Positions 26,301 to 36,066 of a stretch of DNA of 64,000 nucleotides are shown piece by piece; the stretch's first letter is position 1; each line of letters opens with the position of its first letter. A program made the translations under genes and the position numbers. The notes under the pieces are model-generated. The model had not been told where the DNA came from. It did not search any database and was given only the letters and a program-made list of their open reading frames with translations. Source of the DNA: Bolinopsis microptera (Eukaryota > Ctenophora > Tentaculata > Lobata > Bolinopsidae); contig NC_087073.1 in the NCBI RefSeq assembly GCF_026151205.1, forward strand, positions 15,457,837 to 15,521,836. Direction: 5' to 3'.

Positions 26301-26556
26301 GTGACTTAGTACCTTGATGAAATGTATGACTCTCTATGCCACTAACCTTTCAGCAGCAAATAACAGCGCTAGTGAGAATAATACTTATTTGAATCTCTTC
26401 TCCCAGGTGATAAACACGAAGACTGGAGTAATAGAAGGAGTTTTCTACGACACCAAGCCCATCCACAGTGTGGGATATACAGGAGGCAAGGTAGCAGCTG
26501 GCGGTATCTCCTGCTACGTCCACGTCGGAGACTTCAGTGTAGACGAGGTTATCTGA
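12142..26556 (+). CDS. WD40-repeat protein, nine exons, function unknown
   Basis: Exons: 12142-12334, 15622-15707, 23602-23850, 24211-24283, 24934-25082, 25474-25631, 25773-25917, 26059-26199 and 26407-26556 (stop TGA). All introns are GT-AG and phases join without error, giving 447 residues. Residues 1-90 are acidic and low in structure (KDEDDTDDTSCSGF). The rest is a beta-propeller: INIHDLNT near 165, GWDRSVYLWDIR near 300-310, and LQMWDLGSGNLIKSI near 350-365, each ending in the WD-type dipeptide of a blade. An acidic loop (DEYSEEEEVGH) precedes the VTCVRFRPENPYQCVSAGWD blade. WD40 propellers are scaffolds rather than enzymes. I do not recognise the orthologue. The start is uncertain: ATG 12142 follows an in-frame TGA at 12109, but a good acceptor (TTTTCAG) ends at 12174, so an upstream first exon is possible. 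Confidence 0.88.
12335..15621 (+). other. WD40 gene intron 1 (3.3 kb)
   Basis: AT-rich with no supported gene. The only structure noticed is a 13-bp-arm hairpin at about 15152-15187 (AAAACGGTTACTA and its complement). Short ORFs here lack homology and codon bias. Confidence 0.6.
16581..16749. mobile_element. Small inverted-repeat element (169 bp), MITE-like
   Basis: The 19-bp ends at 16581-16599 and 16731-16749 are reverse complements except for one base (GGGCAGTATCTAGATAGCC). The interior has tandem ACAGTTGTCCA-like motifs. No target-site duplication is obvious, so the class is unknown. Confidence 0.6.
18524..18704. mobile_element. Pogo/Tigger-like MITE, 181 bp, TA target site
   Basis: Ends CAGTAAAACCCCGATTTA and TAAATCGGGGTTTTACTG are inverted repeats and sit between TA dinucleotides (18522-18523 and 18705-18706). 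CAGT-plus-CCCCG termini and TA insertion fit the pogo group of Tc1/mariner. Internal copies of CGCGGTAAATCGGGGTTT show the TIR has been duplicated inside. No coding capacity. Confidence 0.8.
19473..20062. repeat. Two tandem copies of a 291-bp repeat that begins with poly-G
   Basis: GATCATGCACTTAGTACTGG follows a 25-G run (19476-19500) and again a 21-G run (19771-19791). The two copies align almost throughout, including the motif ACAGTTAGTACATGGTAC. No coding frame. Confidence 0.9.
20063..20356. repeat. Degenerate ACAGTTAGTAC repeats ending in a 60-base poly-C tract
   Basis: Continues the 291-bp repeat with further ACAGTTAGTACC motifs and GGGGTGGGTGTC boxes, then GATC followed by C from 20297 to 20356 with one T at 20313. 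The poly-C end mirrors the poly-G starts (G-run then GATC; GATC then C-run), so the whole 19476-20356 block is bounded by an inverted homopolymer-GATC terminus. Confidence 0.75.
21311..21380. repeat. Perfect 70-bp palindrome in WD40 intron 2
   Basis: Positions 21311-21345 are the exact reverse complement of 21346-21380, with no spacer; the centre is TATTATAATA. It would form a 35-bp cruciform or RNA hairpin. Confidence 0.95.
21671..21710. repeat. Octamer tandem repeat GCCACCGT x5
   Basis: Five perfect copies followed by GCCATCCG. Explains the WHGG-type low-complexity frame on the other strand. Confidence 0.9.
21927..21963. repeat. Near-perfect palindrome, 18-bp arms
   Basis: TTTATTTTCAAACAATAA, one T, then its exact reverse complement. 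Confidence 0.9.
22828..23038. repeat. Pentanucleotide microsatellite (TTTCC)n
   Basis: About 40 copies, pure except for one TTTTC variant near the 3' edge. All-pyrimidine on the + strand. Overlapping ORFs in both directions are artefacts. Confidence 0.97.
24701..24795. repeat. Cluster of CACTATATAGTG palindromes in WD40 intron 4
   Basis: The 12-bp perfect palindrome CACTATATAGTG occurs at 24702, 24718 and 24783, and an inverted variant (CACTATATGGTG) at about 24739. GTCACTATATAGTG pairs with CACTATATGGTGAC across a short loop. Confidence 0.85.
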
Positions 26557-27243
26557 GAGACCTCCAGACTGCTCAGTAGGGCTGGTGCTGGGGCTGGAGG
26601 ACACTGGTCCGCTGTTCCCAGCTGTTCGGACTAAATAGTTCTGATCGATCAAGCTTGATTTAAGAGTAGCATGTGTGGGTGCCATGCGTGCCCATCACGT
26701 TGGGAATCTCGCTAAGACTGAAGATGAAGATATCCTTCTCAAGCCGTTAGGACTAATCAAAATGCTGACGTGATCACGTGATATTAAGATCCCAGATGAG
26801 TCGTATTTGTGTTTTTGTTACACTTACAGATGCATTGATGCGGATGAGCATTCTCATCAGTCTCATCAGGAAATTGTCTGGAAATTAATTGAGAAAACAA
26901 GTGGCAGCTCACGGAGCGTACAAACAACTCAATATACTTTGCGGGGATATCATCAGAGATGAAGCAATGTTTTATTTTTATATTTAACTTTAAGAGGATG
27001 TTTAAAAATTTGAAAAGTATTCAAATTTCAAACTGTTAGTGAAGTTATCTCTTAAAACGTTTCTGTTAACTTTAATAGAAATTATTAAGAGGGATATCAC
27101 GTTTCAGGGTTGAGGTGAAATCGATTTTGATTGCGACAGATTTCAGGAATAGCTCAGGTTATGTCAAAAATTGAACTACTCAATTGATTGATATTTACAT
27201 CGCTTCTTTTTGATATATCACATTATTGGATGGCAGATTTGAG

Positions 27244-27249
27244 AATAAA
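27244..27249 (+). promoter_or_regulatory. Candidate polyadenylation signal of the WD40 gene
   Basis: AATAAA about 690 bases after the WD40 stop codon, followed by a T-rich run. No stronger candidate noticed nearer the stop. Confidence 0.4.
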
Positions 27250-27908
27250 GAATGTTTTTTGTTGTGAAATGATGTTATTAAAAGGTTGCAAGGAAATTTT
27301 AATCTTTATTTCTGGATTGTAACCTGCATGAATGTACGATAATATTATTTGTTACATTTTAATGAATCGTCTCCTTGATATCACCTACAAAATCATCTAT
27401 AATATAATATATGTATAATAACAACCCTGCGGACTAGTAATCAGTGAAAAACAATTTTGATCACGTGACATGGAAATATAACTCTTACTCTTAGGGTTGG
27501 GGTTTTGCCAATGCGCCTAGGGTTAGCGTTACGGTTATGGGTCGGTTTGAATAATTGATCAGATACACTACTCCCACTCAAAAAGGCTCAACTCGAGTTA
27601 AGCACTTTTTATTCGGTTTTTAAATCCACTCATCATCACCCACTATCCCACCAATTTGGTAGGATAGAATTTCTAATACAATTCACAAATTATTAATTGA
27701 TAAGTTAATACTACATATAACTAATTAATATGACTTTATGTGCTTAAGTACATGAATTTCAACACTTCATTTTAATTACCTGACACATATTTTTAAAACG
27801 GCCGCGTAAGTTTTAATGTGATCCCATCAAATTAAAGGAGGAATCTGGCCGGAATTATTGATTTGAGACTGGCCCGTATAACCAGCTACAATAATTACAA
27901 ATTATATC

Positions 27909-27993
27909 ATGGCTATTAAAAATCGACACAAAATAAAATGGTCGTTTAAAATTTAAATGACTATTTTATTTTGTGTAGATTTTTAATAGCCAT
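27909..27993. repeat. Inverted repeat, 35-bp arms with two mismatches
   Basis: 27909-27943 pairs with 27959-27993 around a 15-base AT loop. The arms begin with ATGGCTATTAAAAATC. Confidence 0.85.
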
Positions 27994-29557
27994 TTAAATA
28001 AAATGTTATATTGTAAAATGGTCATTTTCCTGACGTCGCGTTGTAATATTTATATATTAAATACATACGCGATGACCATCAAGGACTCTGGACTCGTGCC
28101 ATAATTCTTTGGCTGCAGGACTGATATTTTTTGTTAAAAGTATTTGGTATTATAATTCTAACTCACCTTTTTCAGAAAACATAAAATAATAAAGTGTTTG
28201 ACCATATTGGGACCCGAAATACTGGGAAACGTCGATAACTCCAACTTTCATTTTTGAGATAACTATAATATAAGCCCTTTTTATAAAATGCCGACGATCT
28301 ATAATAGTTATTTAAGAAATTTAGCTGGATTGATATGCACTATGCTGTAATGCTATTGCTGGCCTAAAACACGTTAAACTTAAAGCTAGTCAAGTGATAC
28401 TGATGGTGAAAGTTTTCCATAACCGACAATGTCCGGCGTTGTTCTGAGGAATCAGGAAGTGCGCTGCCGCTATTGTGTTAAACTGTGTGTCAGTGTGTTA
28501 CTGTTATAACGTGGACGCAGTATAGAATTTGATAAAGCAAGCAAAAAACTGAAAATGATCAATCACCAGTCTGAGTCACCAGTCAATTTCATCACCAATG
28601 TAGCTCACAAGGTGGTTTATCTTAAAATTTATAAAAGAAATTTGGATGAATTTCATTTGTCAAACGATGTCGTTTTACTTTCAACTCACTTTCAAGGTAC
28701 ATCTTATTAATATTATATCATTTATATTTGATAGGTTTTGCCTCTAGTATTACTATTATAGCGCAGGCTCAACGTGACCATAGCGACTTGCCATGCCGCA
28801 AAAATGCAATGCTTGAATGGCCACGCTACGACACTAAGCTAAATAGGGTTTGTACGGAAAGGGTTTAAAAAGGGTTTGTAAAACATAAAAAGGGTCTGTA
28901 CGTGAGAAAGACTTAAACTTCTACTTATATTAATTTAACGGGTGATACTCGTAAAATATTTTTTTCAATCGGCGCGTCCTGGTCGTACTGGTACATGGTA
29001 GGTTATAAACCTAAAAATATAAACGGACACGTTCATTTGAGTTTGAGGATATTGGTAAATATAAGTGACCCTATTAGTATTAAAAGGCACAGTGTAGTTG
29101 ACTTTGTCACACTATGAAATTACTTAAACCCTTGATGGTTAGGATAATCGTCTCATCCTCTAGGCTAACTTTGTCACATAACGATATCTTAATCAGGTGA
29201 TGAGATATCGCTTAAATACGGCCGGCACGGAAATGGTTACATTGTCACACTATAAACATGTGACGGAGTAAATATGGACCCCTTGCTGCCGTTTTTGACC
29301 AAATTTTTGAGTGTCCAGTTGATTGGATGGGTACATATGACCATTACCTACATATTTGACGACTTTTTTCGTTAGATGATGCATTCAGGTTTACTCTGTC
29401 ACACATTAAAGAAAATATGTGATGAATGTTTAGGGCACCCTGATAAGCAATGCTGAGTAGTGTAAGTTTATTTGATGGCCTGGAAGTGCTGGGAATTGTT
29501 ATTATATCATATAGTCGTAGTTTGGATCGATTAATACTTTACTTTTTTTAGGTAATA

Positions 29558-30328
29558 TACAGGGTGGGCCAAAAGTCAGTACCCATACGTTGGCCTTAAT
29601 AGCTCCGCCGTGTTTTATATTTGAGAGCTGTTGCTTTGCAGATGGCATACTGTACTTACTGGTTCGAGGATTCCGTCGTCAAAATTTGAAAATTCGAATA
29701 TTTTAGACCACGCCCATTCAATATTAAAACACCTATATTGTTTTCTCTGAACATGCTGAACGCCTAATTTTTTCAGAAACGGTAGATTATCAAATGTTGC
29801 ATATGATCTGAAAACATGAGGCAAAACGGATTAGAAATGACGAAGTTATCAAGCATTTTCTGTATCTCGTTAACAATATTGACTGGGTGATTATGTGACA
29901 CCGTGACACGACACCTTAATTGGGCACCCATAACAATTCCCATAATGTTTAACGGGGTAGTTAACGGGGGCACCTTATCACGTGATCAGGTAAACCAATC
30001 ACCTGATCACACGTAATGAATAAACTCGTTATGCTTCATATCTCGGTCATCTGAGAAGCTACAGTTCTAATTCTTTCAGGACAAACGTAATTCGAATGGC
30101 CAAACACAATTCAATATCATTTAGCTTGATCCGACTATCCAAACTATCAAATAAATGTGAAAATGAACCTCCATTTGAAAAAAATGAACGCGAATATTTT
30201 TCGAGTTGACAAATTCCTCGAACCAGTGGTGGTACTAAGTCATACCAGAAAGAAGTATTAAAATTGGGCACTCAGTGACTGAGCTATAAAGGCCAACATA
30301 TGGGTACTGACTTTTGGCCTACCCTGTA
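29558..30328. mobile_element. Mariner-like element, internally decayed, about 770 bp
   Basis: The 36-bp ends at 29560-29595 and 30291-30326 are inverted repeats with two mismatches, starting CAGGGTGGGCCAAAAGT, and lie between TA dinucleotides. That TIR style and TA target fit mariner/IS630 elements. On the minus strand, 29773-29973 encodes LTTPLNIMGIVMGAQLR and NEIQKML followed by HMQHLI, resembling the degenerate C-terminal end of a mariner transposase (P-x-x-x-P-x-D near a W-G-x-L block, then a GHxxHL end). The expected catalytic aspartate and tryptophan are not preserved. Confidence 0.75.
29773..29973 (-). pseudogene. Mariner transposase C-terminal remnant
   Basis: Minus-strand frame inside the mariner-like element. 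The spacing of PPLTTPLNI, GAQLRCRV, NEIQKML and HMQHLI matches the end of mariner transposases, but the block is broken and too short to be functional. Based on motif memory, not a search. Confidence 0.5.
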
Positions 30329-31089
30329 CCTGTAATAAATCCTATGCCAATTTTAACACACTATCTTGATACTGTTGGGGCAGGGAAAGTTAATTCTGTC
30401 ACATTTTCAGTGTCTTTGACAAATTAATCTAAATTTTAAAAATTGAGTTCTTATGTTCTGGACAATATTCTACCAATCGTTTCTGAAAGAATCTTGAATT
30501 CTAATAGAGTTATAGATCTTCAAAATAGGGGCAAGACATGTTTACTTTGTCACATCAGTTATTATAAGTGTTAGGTAATCGTCATCACATAAACATATAT
30601 TTTTTGTAGTTTGGATTGATTTATATAGGTAATAAAGCAGCCTATGCTAATTTTTACACACTATCTTGAAATTGTTGGGGCATGAAAAATTTAATTTTGT
30701 CACATTTTTAGTGACTTTGACAAATTTAGCCTAAAATTGTTAAACTTAAGCTCTGATGTTCTGGACAATATTCTAATAGAGATATAGAATATAGATCTTC
30801 AAAATAGGGGCAAGACATGTTTACTTTGTCACATCAGTTATTATAAAAGTTATTATAAGAGACTATTTCATTCTATAATCATTGTTTTTATCTATTTACG
30901 ATTTCGTATAATTTTTGTGACAATGTAAACATCAACTGATCTTAACTTGCATCAACTACATTGTCATCATATAAAATTTTCCCGCCTTTCAAACCAAAAT
31001 CAGATATAAATTATTCGCCCAAAATTTTAAATTTCATATATTGTGACAGAATTAACCTCATTTCCCAATAACCAAGTGCCTGTATTAGC
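30329..31089. repeat. Two diverged direct copies of a roughly 260-bp sequence
   Basis: The block starting near 30346 (ACACACTATCTTGA, then GTTGGGGCA) recurs near 30655. Both copies end with AAAATAGGGGCAAGACATGT followed by TTTACTTTGTCACATCAG. Spacing about 310 bases at the start and slightly less at the end because the second copy has a deletion. No gene. Confidence 0.8.
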
Positions 31090-31091
31090 TA

Positions 31092-31899
31092 CCTTATCGG
31101 ACCTTATTTGGACGGACATTACTTGAACGGACATAATTATGAACGGACATTAATATAAACGCTAGAAGGCAATCAAAACCATCAAAAATCCGAATTTTTT
31201 TCATCCTTTTTTGAAATTTTTGAAATTTTAGCAAATGATTTTTAAATCCATTTTCATACAATAAGCTTATCTGCGCTGTGTAGATAAGGTACGAAGGTAC
31301 CTACAGGACTAGATTAGATACTGTCGGTTACATACCTAGGGAGATATTATCCCGGTTTGTCTTCTACTTTATCGAGATGGATGGTATGGTAGAATTGGTA
31401 TCGTAGCTGAAATAAACCAACGAAGGTCGCCTATACCAAGTGGGAGGCTAGATATAAAACTTAAGCTGTACTTTAGGCATTCAAGTATCTCTCTAGTAGA
31501 GCAGTTGGGATCGTTCATTACCCGGTACGACTACGAGTTGGACAGACAACCAGTTGTAAGAGAAAATGTGGAGGTAGAAGAAGCCGAAGATCAACTTCAA
31601 GATAGTGATCATGCAATAATGTGATATTTACAATTAAGATTGTTGAAATTTTATAATACCTTGTTTTTATTAATTCAACAATATATTTTAGTCTAATGAT
31701 AGCTATTGAAATTGACTGAAATTAGAAAGTTGTCATATTCTGGACAAAAAGTTCGAAATTACAAAATTTTTGAAAAAAATTGAACGGACTTTAACTTGGA
31801 CGGACATTAATTGAACGGACTTTATTTGAACGGACATTAAGATGAACGTTAGGGCCTCCAGCGTTCAAGTAATGTCCGTCCAAATAAGGTCCGATAAGG
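31092..31899. mobile_element. TIR DNA transposon (808 bp) with perfect 38-bp termini and TA target site
   Basis: 31090-31129 is the exact reverse complement of 31862-31901. Taking the outer TA as target duplication leaves 38-bp TIRs starting CCTTATCGGACCTTATTTGG. GAACGGACATTA-type motifs repeat just inside both ends. The interior holds a broken coding remnant (31317-31624), so this is a non-autonomous derivative of a larger element. Perfect TIRs suggest recent movement. Confidence 0.9.
31317..31624 (+). pseudogene. Broken coding remnant with GYIPREI and RSPIPSG motifs inside the TIR element
   Basis: Frame starting 31317 reads DTVGYIPREILSRFVFYF and stops near 31403. After a frameshift, a second frame from 31424 reads RSPIPSGRLDIKLKLYF and continues to a TGA at 31622-31624 with an acidic C-terminus. 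I recall the pairing of GYIPREI with RRSPIPxGGLxI from multicopy proteins in invertebrate genomes, but cannot name the family. Frameshift plus stop make it a pseudogene. Confidence 0.55.
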
Positions 31900-32964
31900 T
31901 AACTATTCAAAATAACATATTTTAGGGCTATGCTTGGTAGAGCAACCATAAACTAATGAGTTGAAAGGGTTTTTAGGACACCTCACAGTAGAATAGAGGT
32001 ATGGTATCATGAGTGTGACAAAGTTACCCAAATATTGCCTTGTAACCGTTCGATCCGTGCCCATTAACCAATGTTGTATCATAATTGTTAGATTGACCTA
32101 ATTTACTATATTTCAGACCAAGGAATGATAATTAGACAACTGCAGTTAACTAAGTCACACAAAATGTGACATTTGAAACATTATAGTGCCTAACAACAAT
32201 AGATTTTCTTTCTGAGCGGTGCATATGGGAGTATGGGTTACGTGGCTAATGTTCAGAACTTCTGAACGTGCTAGGTTAATAGATGTCAAAATTAAGCCAC
32301 TATCGTCAAAAACGCTATTATTTTTGTTTGCCAATATCCTCAAACTCAAATGAACGTGTCCAACTCCAAACCTACAAATATTAATCCGCTTTCAGTTTTA
32401 CTAATTCACTCGCTAGCTATGCCTCTAGCGCGCTGTATGTTACAAATACAATTACTTGACTTGGGATTTTAGTATTTAGTATTTAGTTAATTTACTGTTT
32501 TGTAACCAAAAGAAACGGTCTCACCGGAAGTGCAACCCCAACCCTAGTAATCCTAACCAGGGGGATGTTTATTGTTTCGGAATCAGCTTTAAAAATAAAA
32601 TACATCCAAAAATACATCGAATGACACTATTTTTATTTGGTCAGGGGCCCCTCAATTCTGTAAAAATTGAAACTCCTTGACAAGTGATTCATTGGGACAA
32701 CTTAATCCACGGTTAAAATCCGAAAACGCTTCAATTTACGCACTGAACTATTTAGCGCTTGTGCGATATTTCAACAATTACAAAAATGTAAAATGTCGCA
32801 CTTCTGATCTCGAGCTAATAGTAATACAATCACAGTGCTGGCAAGCACGACCGGTGCATTTATTGTGGGTATACTATGTACCCCCTTTACTATTATACCC
32901 CATTTACTATTATACCCCCTTTACTATTATACCCCCTTTGGTACACGTTACAAGCCTCTTTCGT

Positions 32965-33015
32965 GCACGCGAAGCGTGCACTCCGGCCGGAGGCGGCGGC
33001 CGAAGGCCGCCGCCT
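32965..33015. repeat. Two GC-rich hairpins with GAA loops
   Basis: GCACGC-GAA-GCGTGC (32965-32979) and AGGCGGCGGCC-GAA-GGCCGCCGCCT (32991-33015), separated by the palindrome CTCCGGCCGGAG. A strong local GC spike in an AT-rich setting. Confidence 0.85.
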
Positions 33016-33224
33016 CCCGAGCGTACTAAATCACTCTACAGTCGATCTTCGAGATTGTTCTAAAAGGGCCCCCGACAGTTGAAATCAACTTCAATCGATG
33101 TATTTTCGGACGCTGATTCCGAATCACCCCCCATGATATAGGGTTAAAATGCTCCCCTGACGAGATATAGGTGAAAAACTGTCTCGATCACGTGATATGA
33201 CCGTATAAGGAAGTTAGTCTAATT

Positions 33225-33312
33225 TCTCGTTAGGGTTAGGGTTTCAGCATATGCTTTTGTTAAGGATTGGGTTAGGGTTAGGGTTGGGATCAGATAAGAG
33301 GGTTAGGGTTTC
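33225..33312. repeat. Interstitial telomere-like TTAGGG motifs
   Basis: GGTTAGGGTTAGGG-type motifs at about 33228-33244, 33267-33287 and 33298-33312, broken by unrelated bases. AACCCTA-type sequence in the other orientation near 32528-32545. Confidence 0.7.
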
Positions 33313-34816
33313 GAATAGTCGTTCAGGACCAGCTAGAGAACGGGTTGAAAAAGTCACGTGACAGTCGAGTGTAGAGTGATTAATTATCATCCGCCGCCTC
33401 CGGCAGGAGTTTTTCAGGCATTAAGACTCATCGGAAGTCGTTCAGCAGATTTATTTTTAGTTCAAAACATTCTAATTTGATGTAAAAGATGACAGGAATA
33501 AAAAATAGTTATGTTGAGATTTTTAAGAAATTTGCATAAAATACTCGCCAGCACTGTTATACGAAATTCGGTAAAAAACCCAAAATCGCCATATTCAGGT
33601 GCCTTAAAAACCATGTTAAAATTGAGTTAGAGATCTGAAATTTTTCAGGGCGTCTAGACGTTGACCAAATCGACTGCAAAAAAAGTTTCAGGTTTCAGGA
33701 ACATCGGGAAGTGGGTTTTCTAGAACCCCTGTTTTACGACAGATTGTCGTGATATCTATATATATACATATATACATATATATATATATATTCAGGGATA
33801 GACGCTTTGCCAGTCAATTGTAGCCTGTATTTAATTGTCCATAGATTCAAAAGTATAAAAGATACAGCCATTTCCGACCACAGGTCTTGAATATAATTGT
33901 TTACACTTTAGTTTACATTGTATAAACAAATTATTTGACGTCATGAACACCCCTTGATGACGTCATCAAGTTAACCGTTTTTAAAACTTGATTTTTGACA
34001 AAGTAATAACTTTTAAAAATGATTTTACACCATTAAAAAGTAATTGTATTCAAAATCTGAGGAAATTTTCATCTTAGATAATTGTTCAAGCATTCTGAAA
34101 ATCTACCGGAAAGTTTTTCTAGCTTGCTCCTTCATAAAGATATTCGTCATTGAAGTTTGTGCTTTTTTGAAGAATTATTTTATAAAAACGTCAATTTTGC
34201 GATTTAGTATTCTCTGGTGTTGGGCCATGCCTTGGGTTGTGGAGCTCAGTTCTGCTTTCTATAGGTATAAATTGTGCATTAGGCTAGTTTTAAAGTTAAA
34301 AATCGAAAAGTTGCACACGTGGGGACACGCCCAAATTGATAGAAAATTGCTAAAATCACTGAAAATTGCTGTTTTCGTCATTTTCTGTCAACTTTAGAGT
34401 GCCGTTGTGATTACAGTTCTTCTTGAAATACTTTGAAACTTTGCATGCTTATCAAGCTATATATAAAACAATTACATGCAAAAATTTACGGCGATTCAAT
34501 ATTGGATGCGCACGCAACGTCCGCTCAAAGTTTGCACGTGCGAAAGGTGAGAATTTTGCTCATTCGTGATTTCCAACAAATTTTGCTTTGCCACGACAGT
34601 TTAATGTCATTATAAATGAATTTAATGCCAACTTGAATGAGTATTAAGTGGCATATTCAGTCAGTGATCGACCGATATGCTTACCTAAACACAAGGAAAT
34701 GTTTTTAAAGGAAAAATTTCGAAATTGTTGAAACTTCCTCCTTATTAATGAAGATATCAGTTTATATTTCGACTTTATAAATAAAGTACCCTGACATTAT
34801 AATCAAAAAGAGATGA

Positions 34817-35328
34817 TATTTGACCAAAACCCATAATCATGGGTAGAGTGGACCGCTGCCAGTGTCTCTCTTTCCCAAACAAAAGGAAGTGATATTAATT
34901 TGATTGACCGTTCTCAAATGCAAAATGATACCGAGAATGAAATCGGTCGCTCGCTTTTCCCATTCATTTACAATTGTAATAGATTAAGAAGAACTACCCA
35001 AAGGCAGCTGTACTCGGCAATAAAGATTCAATAAACTTCAGCTAATTCAATAAGTAATAACTACCACCCTTACCCCGAAATACTAGGTATCAACTCGAAC
35101 GCAACCCAAAGAGATTTTTACAGCATCTGATTGATGTACCTAATCAATCGAAACTTATTACAATTCGTAAGCCGTGAATGAATGGGAAAAGCGAGCGACC
35201 GATTTCATTCTCGGTATCATTTTGCATTTGAGAACGGTCAATCAAATTAATATCATTTCCTTTTGTTTGGGAAAGAGAGACACTGGCAGCGGTCCACTCT
35301 ACCCATGATTATGGGTTTTGGTCAAATA
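34817..35328. mobile_element. Palindromic element with 155-bp inverted arms, about 512 bp
   Basis: 34817-34971 pairs with 35174-35328 as reverse complement, nearly perfect by eye. The arms start TATTTGACCAAAACCC and end beside CCCATTCATTTAC. A roughly 200-bp unrelated spacer separates them. TA at both outer ends is consistent with TA target duplication. No coding capacity; a foldback-type MITE. Confidence 0.9.
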
Positions 35329-35821
35329 ATACATAGGGAACCTGTGATTAGTGTTTGTATTTATAAAAACTGATCGAAGATATTGCGTAGTGACAACTGA
35401 CAGGCTAAGCGGCGAGTGCCGTCCTGCGTCCAGTAAACCTGTAAACCTAGTTCGCAATTCGATAAGCTACTACTACTAGTAGTAGTATTAATTATGCCGT
35501 GGATTTGTTCATTTATATTAGGTCCTTGTTTATATTGCCAGTACTATTACTGAGGGTGCAGCCCAGTCCCCAGGGCCAGACAATTAGAATTATCAATATT
35601 AAGCAAATCAATCAAAATAACATAATAATCAGTATCACATGCGATAAAAATAAGATATTTACCTTAACCAAAACTTTTTATTGAATCACGATTCACAAAA
35701 GTCGAATAAGTTTCACTCCATCAAATATTTTGCAATCAAGTTTATAAGATCCTACTATTTATTCGAATAAATAGGACAGTTAGAATTCAAACACTGGCTA
35801 TCACTTATCATACTAATGTAT

Positions 35822-35950
35822 CATACTATATATAAAGCGAGACGATATATATCTGTGCCATTTTACTGACACCACGGTATCGACTTTAACGCAACTTTCT
35901 GCAAAAAACCGTTTAGGGTTATATTTCACGGGTTCCTGCTAGTAACTATA
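35822..35950. repeat. Internally deleted copy of a dispersed AT-rich element
   Basis: Starts ACTATATATAAAGCGAGACG and ends GGGTTCCTGCTAGTAACTATA. Both ends match, in reverse complement, the longer copy at 54790-55100, but most of the interior is missing. Confidence 0.8.
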
Positions 35951-36066
35951 ACTGCTGGTGGAACTTTCTAAAAAATTTCAACTTCAAATATTTTCCTTTT
36001 CAATACTTAGGCACTCAAATAATATAAATGATACCAAACCGTTAAATGTTACTGTTAGTATAATCG

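Larger units (their letters stand above)
26557..29557. other. WD40 3' UTR and intergenic region, no gene seen
   Basis: Contains the polyadenylation candidate at 27244, short TTAGGG-like motifs near 27495-27530 and the inverted repeat at 27909. ORFs antisense to the last WD40 exon are shadows. Confidence 0.5.
31902..34816. other. Intergenic region, no gene seen; simple and GC-rich repeats
   Basis: Includes four copies of an 18-bp motif with TTTACTATTATACCCC (about 32884-32940), GC-rich hairpins at 32965-33015, TTAGGG-like motifs at 33225-33312 and a TATA dinucleotide tract near 33755-33790. The ORFs have no recognisable domains. Confidence 0.5.

Noticed and set aside
26350-26685. 111-codon minus-strand frame over the last WD40 exon
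   Set aside because: Shadow of the coding exon on the other strand.
32677-33082. Overlapping + strand frames through the TTTACTATTATACCCC repeat
   Set aside because: Open in three frames because of the tandem repeat and GC-rich hairpins; no domain.
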